This document shows, piece after piece, positions 1-11,879 of a DNA stretch of 64,000 nt. The stretch covers positions 28,367,934 to 28,431,933 of the forward strand of contig CM055113.1 of assembly GCA_029204225.1 (NCBI GenBank). Direction: 5' to 3'. Each line of letters opens with the position of its first letter. Within the stretch, counting starts at the first letter, position 1. Below the pieces are notes generated by a model that was not told where the DNA came from, did not search any database, and saw only the letters and a list, made by a program, of their open reading frames with translations. The translations under genes and the position numbers were made by a program. Source of the DNA: Diphasiastrum complanatum. Lineage: Eukaryota; Streptophyta; Lycopodiopsida; Lycopodiales; Lycopodiaceae.

Positions 1-560
1 TGCCATCATTAGATGCGCATCTTCTGATTGCAAAGGTTGATTGACGTCCAACATTATAGGCGATAGCCCTTTATCCCAGTAGCACTCCAATGTCAAGAGA
101 AAGGCTATGGATAAACAATAGTTCACACTTTCTTGGACTATGGTATCTGCACTTCCCCTTAGGCATATCCAAACTTTAGTAGTGCAGCTCGATACTTTCC
201 AATAGTTGATCAATTCTTGGAATAATAGGCCAATTGCTATGTCGCTCGACTAGTTTCATTTTCTCCCAAGGGTTTTTTCTCTTAATTGGCACATAATAGG
301 GGTCGACCCTTTTCCAGCTTGGTGGCCTTAGGTACTCCTGAAGATGCTCATTATTGTTTAGCATCATCACGATCCTCCAAGAGGGTTGCGGTCATAAGAC
401 ATTCACGAGGCTGTTGAGCTTTAGATATTCTTATGTAGTTACTTTCTTTGCCCCCCCTCATTCTCCTTTCTCGTAGGTCTTCTGGAATTCATCAAACTCT
501 TTTGATCATCGTACCGTCTTTTGATCTTTTCCATTGATTTTTCGGACAACTTTCTTGAGG
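1..560 (-). pseudogene. Remnant of an unidentified 'NWPIIP' protein module
   Basis: The minus strand holds broken reading frames, the longest from 370 to 176, that align by eye with the frame at 9148-8511. Shared landmarks in the same order are PQPxW, a V-x-x-[HY]-[FY]-x-P stretch followed by basic residues and a Trp, the motif NWPIIP, and a region ending in [KY]-W-D. The last part lies in another frame (about 175 to 1), so at least one frameshift and two stop codons separate the pieces. I do not recognise the family and assign no function. At 9 kb the module sits between gypsy integrase and the 3' LTR, so this copy probably belongs to another element cut by the window edge. Confidence 0.45.
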
Positions 561-1219
561 GTCTTGCCAAATAGTCGTCCAAGGCTATGGCACTGTTTGT
601 ATCAGGAATCCTTGGCATTGAATTTTAGACCTTGATCCAGCAAAGATGTCGCTCTTTCCCTTTGGAGGGGATGAAAAAAGTCCCATAGAACGTTGCACAG
701 TCTCATCAAGTGGATCTTGATCAGAAAAATTAAAGTCAGGTGGTAATGGAGGAAAAAACAGTTTACGAGTAGAGGGTAGTGGATTAATTATGAGGTTATA
801 TTGAGCTGTTGGCAAAAACAAACTGTTTTAGAACGCTGGACTTTACCAGACTCGTGGATGTACTTGATCCATAAAAGGATCATCATTTTGCTAAGAAGAT
901 TGATGAGACTTTTGCATTCTACACTTTTGTGAGGTTTCTAGTCATTTGTCTTGTGATTTCTATGAATGATTGCTATCTAGGATTATTGTACTTGTTGTTT
1001 CAGGTGTAGGCCATACTGTGGACAGTTTTCCACACGTGTGAGGCCACTCTCACTAATTTATGATGTGTTGGTCCATTGCTCTTGCTTAAATCCAAGTGTA
1101 GTGAATCTAGATCAAGATCTAATGTGTAGAACTTGATAGATCCATTGATTAAGCAACCAATAACTCTCTATGATTGTAAAGTACAATCATTATTGTCCTA
1201 AAAACTGTAAAATTTATCA
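561..1219. other. No gene recognised
   Basis: Only short open frames without recognisable domains occur here, the longest being 78 codons on the minus strand at 821-585. That frame lies just upstream of the NWPIIP-module remnant and could be its decayed upstream part. No LTR boundary or RNA gene was seen. Confidence 0.4.
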
Positions 1220-1568
1220 TGCATCGCCTACACGCAGAAGATCCCGAAGGAGACAAAAAAGAAATTTGACCTCCAAGGTCTCAAGACCATCCTAATCGGA
1301 TACACTTCGTCTGACAACACTTACAAGCTATACGACCCCGATACCTAGTAGATTTTATTCAGTAGGAATATAGTCTTTATCGAGAATCAGTTCATCGACC
1401 TCAAAGGCAAAGGTAAAGTTCCATGCGAGCCTTCGACACCTACCACCGACACAACAACTCGAGCCTCTAGCTCAAGCATGCGATCAATTATTTGACAATG
1501 GGTTAGAAGAAGACATTGCTATTACTCAATGACAACAAGTCTAATGAATGGATCATCAACCGACGCTA
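1220..1568 (+). pseudogene. Ty1/copia pol fragment, part 1 of an outer, older element
   Basis: Translation gives the region after the copia integrase core: a K-E-T-K-K-K-F-D stretch, then I-L-I-G-Y and Y-K-L-Y-D-P, the usual start of the integrase-RT linker. Two adjacent in-frame TAG codons and later stops show that it is dead. The frame is cut at 1568 by a younger copia element and resumes at 4434, with the 5-bp target CGCTA repeated on both sides. Family assignment rests on motif order only. Confidence 0.6.
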
Positions 1569-2248
<680 letters not shown>

Positions 2249-2260
2249 TGGTATCAGAGC
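2249..2260 (+). promoter_or_regulatory. Primer binding site, initiator tRNA-Met type
   Basis: TGGTATCAGAGC directly follows the LTR end. This is the standard plant Ty1/copia minus-strand primer site. Confidence 0.9.
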
Positions 2261-2918
2261 TTATGTTTCAGGTTTTGAAAGGATCAAGCGCATCTATCAA
2301 GGATTTGGAGGAGATATCAATGTTAGAGCATGTTAGATTGACTTCTACTCAAAAATTGAGTTTCTTGAATATGTAGATTGGACCTTTTGTAGATCAAAAC
2401 TCAATTTAGGTCATTGAACATGAGGAATTCTAATATCACACCATACTTACTAGAAATAGCCAATTTTTTTATGTATTAAGAAGGTCTCAATTGAGACTAC
2501 AAGATTCTATATCAAGTTTTTAGCAATTGCATGTAGAATTTGAAATATTCAATTTTTTGATTTTGTCAAAACCCTAATTTTGATTAGATCTCTATTTTGT
2601 GAGGTAGAGTGTGTTTAAATCTTAGGAAGTAACAAGAGTCATTAGATTGAGGATAGATCATAGGTTGGTCAAGATTTCTACATTCTATGTGTTGATTTGT
2701 TAGATATAAGTGCTAGAAGAGATTGAGAGGTTCCATATCTTTGTGAACATTTGGTGTATTTGAAAAGAGTGCTTTGTGCATTGGAACAGATTGAAAGAGA
2801 ATGATCAAGTCATGCAAAATGGCTACATGAAGTGGATACATGTTGGAAGGCAATGATAGGCTTACCTCATGAAACTATTCATTGTGGCAAGTGAGGATGG
2901 AAGCACTTCTTGAGATGA

Positions 2919-3710
2919 ATGATGTTTTGGATATTGTTGTCACCTATGGAGTCAAATTTAAAGCTAACTACAAGAGGTAATGAAAGATGCTTCAAGGTCA
3001 TTACTTTCTATAGGAAGCTAGTTGGTTCACTCATCTATCTAACCATCACAAGACCAGATCTAAGCTATTGTGTTGGTAGATTGAGCCAATTTATGCAAGA
3101 TCCTAGTGAAGAGCATTGGAAGCTAGGGAAACGAGTTTTGAGATACATCAAATTCGGACCTTGATGGAGATCAAATAAATAGGAAATCCATAATTCCTCA
3201 TTGTATTTTCATAGGTGATGGAGCTATATCATGGATGTCAAAAAAACAAGCCACTATCTCATTGTCATCAGATTATCGTTCCTCGCTGATAAAGCAATTG
3301 AGATGTTAGCCTCATATTTCGCGCACTTAGTTTCTTGTATTTCAATCCTAGTGGGGCCGAGTACAGAGCACTTACACATTGCACAAAGGAGATGATATGG
3401 ATCAAGATAATGATCAAGGATATTCACTTGCTGGAGTTTTTAGAGAGCCCAATCATCTTTTGTGACAACCTATCAGCCCAAAAGTTGGCAACCAATCCTA
3501 TCTTTCATGCTAGGAGCAAGCATATTGAGGTGGCCTATCACTTTGTGTGGGAGCAAGTCTTGGCAAAGGAGGTGGAGGTTCAACATGTTTATTCAAAGGA
3601 ATGTGTAGCCAATATCTTTACCATATCATTGGGAAAAGACTTGTTTATGAAGCATAGGACTTCACTTGTAGTGTTCTCAAAGTCTATGCTAAAACTAGTT
3701 GAAGAGGGAG
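2919..3710 (+). pseudogene. Copia RT-end/RNase H remnants
   Basis: Two frames remain. The first (2919-3164) has the connection-region signature [12 protein letters not shown] followed by a L-S-Q-F-M motif. The second (3335-3710) has the RNase H end, with S-x-A-E-Y-R-A-L near its start, C-D-N-L-S-A, H-A-R-S-K-H-I-E and a terminal V-A-N-I-F-T stretch. Gag, protease, integrase and the RT core are absent. The order matches copia pol, and the gap between the frames holds stops. The frame ends at the purine tract before the 3' LTR. Confidence 0.8.
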
Positions 3711-4433
<723 letters not shown>

Positions 4434-4960
4434 CGCTACATCCAAGAAAATCGAACTAAGTGCACACATTGCCCACAAGGTATATTAATGAGTCTACATG
4501 TCTTTTGATTTAGGAACCGATTGTAGTCGAAGAAGCACTTAGCCAACCAGACTCTGATCTCTAGAGAGAAGTAGTCCTCTCTGATCAAGAACTAGACATG
4601 GTCATTAGTTGAACTGCCTGTTGGCAGCATCTTATCGATTACAAATAGGTCTTCAAGATCAAATACAATGCTGATGGGGGTATTGATCAAAGAAAGGGCG
4701 ACTACTAGCACGAGAATTTTCTCAAATCCCTAGCATCGACTACAACAAGACTTTCAGTCTAGTAATCAAGCATTCACCAGTCCGAATCCTCCTATCATTT
4801 GATGTTGCACTGACCTCGAAGCGATGTAAAAACAGCCTTTCTGAACAGAGTCGTTGAAAAAGACATCTACATATTACAACTTGAGGGATATCAAGCCGAG
4901 GGGGGCAACAAAAGTGTCAACTTGGTCATTTTCTCTGAAAGAAACAATCCAAGCAATTTT
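4434..4960 (+). pseudogene. Outer copia element, part 2: RT fragment
   Basis: This continues the element interrupted at 1568. Readable RT landmarks are V-F-K-I-K-Y-N-A-D, the K-T-A-F-L-N core and a following Q-L-E-G-Y; stops and frameshifts lie between them. The same wording occurs in the minus-strand copia at 19.2-19.7 kb, so both belong to one family. The catalytic YVDD block is not found and the fragment fades out near 4960. Confidence 0.6.
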
Positions 4961-5512
4961 TTTGTCGGCATATCAGAATTTGTCGGGCTTCTTGCAACCA
5001 TAATAGAACATCACTTTTCAGCCTATCACCTTTGTGAATTCTAGCACTATTAAAATTTTGAGATATGCACACCTTAAAATACTAGAAGGCATCTCCTTAG
5101 ATTCTGTAGTAAACGAGAGTAGACTTAGGCTGCCAACATCATGTTTTCAAGAAACAACTATGAGCAAAAAAAAATTTGATCTATTCATTCACCTCCACCA
5201 CCGCTCCCATATCTAACTCACATCTTACCACATCTTCATCTCATTACTGTTTGTTGTTTTCATACCACCATATTCAATATTCCCAACTCTTGTACATCAT
5301 CCATTGAATCATCAGCGTGGGCAATTGGAAATACAACTTATCAAAGAGCCAAATCTTCTAGAGACGCTCATACTTCTTCAAAGCTTCATCTCCTACAAAA
5401 CAGCACTTTACAAAATGTTCCAGATCTACAAGCTGCACCGACTTGACTCCTCCCACACCATAAGGCGCGGGGTTCATTACATTGCCATTGGCATGGGACC
5501 GCCAATCCAATA
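4961..5512. other. No gene recognised between copia RT remnant and LTR-like block
   Basis: Short open frames only, none with recognisable domains. By position this could be highly decayed RNase H/3' sequence of the outer copia element. Confidence 0.35.
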
Positions 5513-6240
5513 AGGAGGGGGATAATGTTAGCAACAAAATATAAAAAGAAAGAAATAAAACATCATGGCATGTGTATTGTAAGTCCAATTACTTGTTAAT
5601 AAACTTCTACCATGGCATGTGTGTTATAAGACCATGAGTAGAAGCTTAATAATATCTAAACTTCTAAACTAGAAAACTTAAGCTAGAACTTAAGCTTAGA
5701 AATAAAAGATTCCAAGTTAACTTAAGTTCTAAGTTTAGTTTCTAAGTTAGAAGTTGAAAGACTTAGAATAGCAAGTTAGAAGACTAATCCCATATGTTAG
5801 TGGAAAACTTATGGAAGGCTCTCTTGCTATAAGAAGAGAGGCATTTTCCTTGTAAAACAACACATTGAGATTATGCTACTTGTTTATGATTATCTTGCTA
5901 TTTTCTTGTGTTCTCTTTGGAAGGTGAATAGCTTGAGAGAAGGTGCTCAAGCCTCCTCTTGCCTCCTTTTCATTGGAATTTATTTATGATTTTATGATTT
6001 TATGATTTATGCTTGATTAGTCGCAATCATTATTTCATTTCTCTTTGGGTGTTAGTTAGGTGTAGATTAGCGGGTTTGCTAGTTGGGTAAGCCTTAGCAA
6101 ACTCGAGCTTAGTTAGTTAGCTTGTTAGTTGGGAAGCCTTAACAAGCTTAATTAGTTTGTAGTCTAGTTTCCGAGCACCAGTTGGGAAGTCTTGGTGCTC
6201 TTCCTTTTATTTATGCTCCTTACTTTTATGTAGATCTTAG
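5513..6240 (+). repeat. Polypurine tract plus LTR-like block
   Basis: A purine run (about 5513-5522) is followed by TGTTAGCAAC at 5526, which looks like the start of a 3' LTR in the orientation of the outer copia element. A TATA-like CTATAAGAAGAG near 5826 fits an LTR promoter. The right end is not fixed: no partner LTR or target duplication was found, and the minus-strand gypsy sequence begins by about 6253. Three structured hairpins lie in its distal part. Confidence 0.45.
6071..6200 (+). other. Three tandem hairpins, different stems, one conserved loop
   Basis: Hairpin 1 pairs 6071-6081 with 6095-6105 (11 bp, one G-T). Hairpin 2 pairs 6119-6127 with 6140-6148 (9 bp). Hairpin 3 pairs 6173-6180 with 6193-6200 (8 bp). 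The loops are GTTGGGTAAGCCT, GTTGGGAAGCCT and GTTGGGAAGTCT, each closed by an A-T pair, while the stem sequences are unrelated. A changed stem with kept pairing and kept loop is the pattern expected of selected nucleic-acid structure. No protein reading explains it. Function unknown. Confidence 0.85.
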
Positions 6241-6252
6241 AAAGTAGACGAA

Positions 6253-6444
6253 TCAGTCTATCGCTACACCATGACCTGACCTAACCACCGCATCATTAGT
6301 ATCCACCTCCAACAACTGTCTAGAAATAGGTTGACTTCCTAGAATTAACTCAATCTTGTGGTCTACTAACCTAGATGTTGGTAAACCATGAGGTAACTCT
6401 GATGGAAAAACATTCTCAAATTCACTTATGATTTGATTTTTCAT
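6253..6444 (-). pseudogene. Ty3/gypsy pre-RT fragment, out of normal order
   Basis: The 63-codon frame has F-x-x-V-F-P-S-E-L-P-x-G-L-P followed by D-H-K-I-E-L, the segment that normally precedes reverse transcriptase in gypsy pol. On this strand it follows an integrase remnant (6490-6903) instead of preceding RT. The wording differs from the Tat/Athila-type pre-RT at 13.3 and 52.4 kb, so it likely derives from another gypsy family. Confidence 0.7.
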
Positions 6445-6489
6445 TGCTTATTCGTGAGCTAAATTTATTGGGCTAAGAATTTGTAGCGA

Positions 6490-7635
6490 GTATTTCCTAT
6501 GTGACAATAACAAAAAAGTCCTCCAATAGACACTTGATTGTCTCATTGACAAAATGTGTTTTCTTATCACTAAAAATCTCCATAGGACAACCGAACAATG
6601 ATATTTTTATACAAAAATTTTGCATTAGATTTTGCATTTGCTACATGAACTGCTCATGCTTCAACCCACTTGGTCATATAATATTAATATATCTAGTTGT
6701 GTACCTCTTGCCGCAGGATGAATCATAGGATGACGTGCTCGTTGGCATACATCACATGACCGAATATACTTTTCAATATCTCTATGAAGTGTAAGCCACC
6801 AACATCCTGATTGCAAAATCTTCCAAACAGTGATATCAGATAAAAAATGTTCTCCCATTCCATCATGAGAAAACATGATTAGATTAGGTACTTCATGTGG
6901 CAAAACACATCATCAGCTCCATGGCGATACAATTGACCAGCAATCAATCGATAAGATTGTGCTTTTAAAATCAATCGCCTTTGTTGAACTTTGGACAAAG
7001 ATTCATTTGGTTGACCCAACATTAGATAGTCAACAATATCTTCTGCCCATTCAAGTACTGCTTCACCATAGAATAACGCAGCATCTGGAAGTTCATCATC
7101 CACTTCAGTCTTAACTGGCGTTGCATGTATTCTTGAGACATGATCTGCAAGATAATGTTGTTTACCTTTTCAAACTATGACTTGAAAGTCAAATTCAGTC
7201 AATAATAATAACCATCTTGTAATGTGCCCTATATTGCATGTCTTGTTTACCAAGTATAGCAAAGGCTGATGATCTATGTAAAAATAAAAAATGGATTGCC
7301 GTTAAATAATGTCGAAACTTCTTCACTAAAAATGCCATAGCTAACGCTTCTCGTTCCGTAGTTGCATAATTCATTTCTGTATCACTTAGTTGTCGACTAG
7401 CAAATCTGATCTAAAAATATTTCTTATATTCCCCTGGTTGTGTCAAGACAGATCCAATGGCATATTTTGATGCATTAGTATGCACATGGAACTCAATTGT
7501 CCAATTTGGAACTTTTATGATCAGTGTAGAAGCTAAGGCTTTCTTCAATTTTTCAAATGCTTCCAAGGCCTCAGTTGTCCAAATTGGTACAATAGTCAAT
7601 TTGTATATAGTTCATGCTAGATCCGCAAAAAATAA
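6490..7635 (-). pseudogene. Ty3/gypsy RNase H and integrase remnants
   Basis: Read 5' to 3' on the minus strand: an RT/RNase H junction with W-T-T-E-A-L-E-A-F-E-K-L-K-K-A-L (about 7595-7540), a linker frame (7103-6879), an H-H-C-C zinc-binding integrase start ending C-D-V-C-Q-R-A (6903-6661), and an integrase core piece with F-G-C-P-M-E and H-F-V-N-E-T (about 6590-6500). Stops and frameshifts are frequent. It continues the RT piece at 14203-14600 across the inserted element 7641-14197, as the shared 5-bp GATAA shows. Confidence 0.75.
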
Positions 7636-7640
7636 GATAA

Positions 7641-8464
7641 TGTAGGGTCTTTGATCCGACATTGTAATAGCCCTCCCGCCTGTCAACAAGGGTTAGTTCA
7701 CTGGATAGGCACCTAACTATGCATAGATGCTACTTTTAGTTAGTTTTCCTACTTCTTATCTAACTCTACCTCCCCTAACACTACTCACACTAACTCTACT
7801 CCCCTAACTAACTTCATCATGATTGTTGGTGAAGAGAAAGGATAGAATAGAAGAGGAAGGAGAAGGAGAAGAGAGAAAGAGAGAGAGAGAGAGATGAGAT
7901 GGAGGTTAGCTCAAATGCTCAATTTCATTGCTTATGGAAAAACCTTAACTAGCATAAACAAAAAGCATGGGAAATGAAAATAACAAGCAAACCACAACAA
8001 TAGCATAAGCAAGAGTGATCAGCAAATGAGGATGCTTGAGCTCTCAAAATGATAGAGTCTCCTCCTCTCTATTAAGCATGGAAATAGAGTACAAATGGTG
8101 CCTTTTTATAAAATGGGGAAGGCCCTTGTCCCAAAATCCTATTGGCTAATATTTACATTGATCCTATCCATTCACCTTGGACCCAACTTGAAACAAGGGT
8201 CCACAAAAAGTACATTGAAATTCACAAGATTCATGTGAGTCCCAATATGGACCCAACTCTAAAAAGTAATCTCTAAGTTTAAAAATGACTTTGGGCCTCT
8301 AGTTTTATTTTAATTCAAAGGCCCAAGTCTATTTTATTTTATTTACAACTTAAGCTTGCGTGCTCATTGGGCCATGGGCTTATGCGCGCAGGATGCCATG
8401 CCCTCGCAACACATTTTATTAGTCGATTTTATTTATTTACAATTTGTTGGGAATACCCCCAACA
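7641..8464 (-). repeat. 3' LTR of the deleted gypsy element
   Basis: An 824-bp LTR, starting TGTTGGGGGTATTCCC at 8464 on the minus strand and ending at 7641. It matches 13637-14197 over the shared part and the 5' LTR at 47704-48541 over its whole length. A TATA-like TTATAAAAAGG lies near 8118-8108. A short GA-rich run sits at about 7865-7893. Confidence 0.88.
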
Positions 8465-8510
8465 GGACCCACAACCTGAAGTAGTTCCGGTCCCTCGGCA
8501 CTATGTCGGT

Positions 8511-9148
8511 TCAGTAAAGAGTCTTCTTGGTCCGTCTTTGTTGGATCAGGTAGCCCATGATGTCTTCCATAAAGTTGATGCAGTCCAGTTTCTTCAAGTC
8601 CTTGGGCGTGTGAAGGGACTTGTGGACTCCTGTCAGCCAGTCTTGGTCGACCCACGCTTGGAATCTGAGCGTCCATGGATCACCAAGAAGGGCAGCTCGG
8701 TAATACACATGAGCGACTGGCAGCTGATCTTTGACTTTGTCAGAAGCTAGCACCTTATTAGGATCAAAGAATATGGGGGGGGGATTGTCCCATTTAGTTT
8801 CAATCCCCATTAAATGCTCTAAGTCCCGGGCATAAGTGGCTGCTGCACGGACTCTTGGATCAGGGCAGTTGAAGTAGTTATTCATATGGTGAGAGCCCTT
8901 CTGGCATCTACATCCATATTCCAACCATACTCTGATGGAATGATCGGCCAATTGAAATTTTGAATTGTGATCTTGTCCAGATTGGTGCCGCATTCCACCC
9001 ATTTGGATCGTCGTGTGCATGGCAGGAAGTGCGCGTTCACCTGTAGTTGTTGCGGACTTGTCACATAGGCCCTGATGGCCGCATGGTCTCTTTCAAAAAG
9101 CTGTTCACGCCAGTCTGGTTGTGGTTGGAGAGCGGGTAATTCTTGCAT
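8511..9148 (-). pseudogene. Accessory frame 3: 'NWPIIP' module, one frameshift
   Basis: Two overlapping frames (9148-8882 and 9020-8511) read as one protein of about 210 codons with a frameshift near 8885. The first contains PQPDW, a V-N-A-H-F-L-P stretch and N-W-P-I-I-P; the second continues through N-Y-F-N-C-P-D and a P-P-P-I-F-F-D-P segment to a Trp-rich end. The module recurs, diverged at the protein level, at 1-560. No zinc knuckle, transmembrane segment or known catalytic motif is visible. It may be a captured host domain or a retrotransposon-specific protein. Confidence 0.5.
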
Positions 9149-9184
9149 CTCCTTGTCCTTTATTGTTTGAGCTGAAAAAGATAT

Positions 9185-9673
9185 CTACCAGCCGCCTCTA
9201 GATGACTCGTGGGGATACTTTGCTAGGAATTCGTTTATTTTTTCCTCCATGGACTTTGGTCTTCGGAAGGCCCGGCTGGCAGATATGGTGCGTGAATCTC
9301 TGGATGATGTTGCACATCCTTCCTCTTGGCTTTGGTTGGTACTTGCGTCTTGGCCTTGGTCTCGCATCTCAGCACCCGTATCTGTTGCTCCTTGGTCTTG
9401 GACTTCGGACCCTTGATCCTGATTGAATCCCTCTACTGCTTGTTGGCTTTGGTCCTGGCTTTTGCTAGCTTGTGCAGCGTCAAAAGCGGGTGGTGGTGGA
9501 ATCACCACAGGGGTGGGGTGGGCCTTCTTCTCCATGTATTGTTGGCAAGCCTTGAGGGCTTGTTTGGCCTGGGCGAGCTCGTGAGTTGCGCTTGCCCGAT
9601 ATTTATCGAACTCTACCTGGTAGTTGTTTAATGTTTGGCTATATACCTGCACCTGACACCTAAAGAGATTCAT
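9185..9673 (-). CDS. Accessory frame 2: coiled-coil and Gln/Asp-rich protein
   Basis: A 162-codon open frame on the minus strand. The first 55 residues are heptad-like and rich in Ala, Gln and Lys, suggesting a coiled coil. A Pro-rich segment and a low-complexity Gln/Asp/Ser stretch follow, then a basic end with S-M-E-E-K-I-N-E-F-L. It lies between the long accessory frame 1 and the NWPIIP module, and all three may once have been one reading frame separated now by stops and frameshifts. It resembles no family I know. Confidence 0.4.
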   Translation of the reverse strand: MNLFRCQVQVYSQTLNNYQVEFDKYRASATHELAQAKQALKACQQYMEKKAHPTPVVIPPPPAFDAAQASKSQDQSQQAVEGFNQDQGSEVQDQGATDTGAEMRDQGQDASTNQSQEEGCATSSRDSRTISASRAFRRPKSMEEKINEFLAKYPHESSRGGW

Positions 9674-9730
9674 CTTGATTTAGATAGCGACCTTGAGTCT
9701 GGTGCAAATTGAGCTAACTAGACGAGCTTT

Positions 9731-11520
9731 TTACTTTGTAGGGCTTTGAATTCCGCCCCCAGGCGCATATTCTCTGCTTCGTAAATTTGTAGTTGCACCT
9801 GAAGGGGAGCAAGCCGTTGGGACGCTTCGGATTGAAGCTCCCGCACCTTCGTGGAGGCCTCTATCAACGCTTTGGAGAGGCTTTAGAGAGGCTTTGGATG
9901 TATAGATTGAGCCCTCCTCCTTTTGCTGCAGCTTGGCAATCTCCCGGTGCCCTTCTTGTTCATGTTGTTGAGCTAGAATCAGCTCGTGCTGCAACTTTGT
10001 GAGTTTCGCTCGCAGTTGTGTGTTGCTTATTGCCAGGTGTAGTACCCTGCTTTCCAAACTAGCCTTGGCTGCTATCGCCTCCAAGATGTATTTGCCCAGA
10101 GTCTGGTATGCCGTCGTTAAGTCAGTTGGAACAGCCGGTACACTAGCACTGATAGGGGCCTGTGTGGTATCGGCCGAGACGACTTGTGGAGCTCTGTCGT
10201 CAGGCAATGGTTGATTGCCCTCGGCAACCTTTGGTGGCGAAACAGGTGGGGTGCTAGAAGAAATAGTGGAAATGGGGGTGAGGACGGTTTGTCCAAACGA
10301 GAGGATGGGAGGAACATAGGGGAACTGAAGTGTGGTGTGGAGTACGGAAGGTGAGGATGGAGCAGAAATGGTTTGGTGTGGGGGTGAAAAGTTGATGACT
10401 TGCATCCACGCCAGAGTGTCTAGAGACAACTGAGAATCAGAGGGATTAAACATGAGGGGAGCAATGGTGGAGGCAGGAGTGATGGAGGATGCGATGGTGA
10501 TGGACGGAGTAGTGGATAATAGAACAGAAATGGGAGTGATATCAGAAGAGGAAACATGGATGGGAACAAAAACAGTCGTGGATGGAATAGAAAGAGAGGT
10601 AGTGACAACATAGACAGGAGTGGAGGGTTGCATGGAAGAAGAAGTGGTGGTGGTTGATGGAGTGGTTAGTGCGGTGGTGGTTGTGCGTCTTCGAGTAGTA
10701 GGTGGAGATGGAGATGAAGAGGCAGCGCCACGCTTTCGTTTGTTAGTCGTTGTGTCAGTAACTGTAGGTTGGGAGGATGTGGATGCTACAGATGGCGGAT
10801 AGAGGTAAGTGTGCGGCACGATGGAAGACAAAAGGGTTGAGCAGTGGAAACCATGCACTTTCACCTCGAGAAGTGCGCAGGCAAAATTACACAATAGGGG
10901 GCCTGCTGCGATACGCTCACAGTTTTTGGGTTTGATGGAGATGGTTAGTTCACAAATGAGAAAGCTATGCCAGTCGTATGGTACAATTGAGAGGCCAGGG
11001 AATGCTCGAAAGGATTCCACTATCTGACTCAACAGCTTGGACTGGATTCTGTCCTTCCGAAATGTTGAAACAATCAAAAAGTTGTTCAACATATGTGCAG
11101 TCGTCTGAATGACGGGTTCCGTGATAGCATCTATCAGGTAACCATTGTTAGTATGGATTGAAATTGCTGGTGCAATTTGGGTGACGAAGGGTTTGATCAG
11201 AGTTTTTGCCTGACGATGGGAGATGGGCTGATGGTGACCGGACATAATGCCAATGGTGACCATCGACTTTGCGTTAATCGTGACCTTGTACATGGCAGCT
11301 TGGTACAAGAAGCGGAAGCGTGTCTTCGACGCGTCCCAGGTGGCATAAGCGTGAAGGGCGAGGCCCATGTTAATCTCAGAATGGAAAAGCACTGAAAAAA
11401 ATCCCATTGCCTCAGTTGAATCAGAGTGTTAGAGGCTAAGGGCCAAATCTGTGTGGCTGAGGGAATTTCATGCTGGATCACCTACTTGGTGTCAGAGTCT
11501 TCAAAGGATGAGGAGGCCAT
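9731..11520 (-). CDS. Accessory frame 1: unknown N-domain, S/T/P linker, coiled coil
   Basis: An uninterrupted frame of 558 codons runs from 11407 to 9731. In-phase protein-like sequence begins earlier, at an ATG at 11520-11518 (M-A-S-S-S-F-E-D-S), but one TAG and a one-base shift at a run of T near 11405 separate the two. The first 200 residues look globular; a Ser/Thr/Pro-rich linker with the basic cluster K-R-K-R follows (possible nuclear signal); then a Leu/Gln coiled coil. Near 9880 a frameshift leaves the coil, whose continuation is readable in another frame to about 9735. No known domain. It sits 3' of integrase, where some gypsy elements carry an extra gene. Confidence 0.5.
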
Positions 11521-11879
11521 GTTAGCAGTGATAGTTAAAGGGCAAAAAAGTAGGAAAAACTGTGGAAAAGGTAAAAAAAAGGTGTGGAAATGACAAAAAA
11601 CTGTGAATAATGAGTGTTGGATAGCAAGAGCTGTAGTTCCGAGCATAGATCTGTGTTTAGTACGAGCAGATGATAGCTTGTAAGAAATCTGGCCGCAAAC
11701 AGAGAACTTGATAATTTCAGTGCAAATTTGAGCAAAGCTTCGCCAGCAAAGGTGACAAATGACTCCAAATCAGCCCTTATATAGCAGAATTTAGAGTGCG
11801 TATTAGGTGAAATCCACTTTACCTTGTTCAGTTCTACCCAAATTTTGGCAAGGACCTTCTTCACAAAATTCTAAGACCT

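Noticed and set aside
6071-6200. CRISPR-like array (repeat-spacer pattern)
   Set aside because: The conserved part is the loop and the variable part is self-complementary, in a plant nuclear context; there are only three units and no cas genes.
9202-11395. Plus-strand open frames opposite the accessory gypsy frames
   Set aside because: They are antisense shadows; the minus-strand frames are longer, have domain-like composition and fit the element's orientation.
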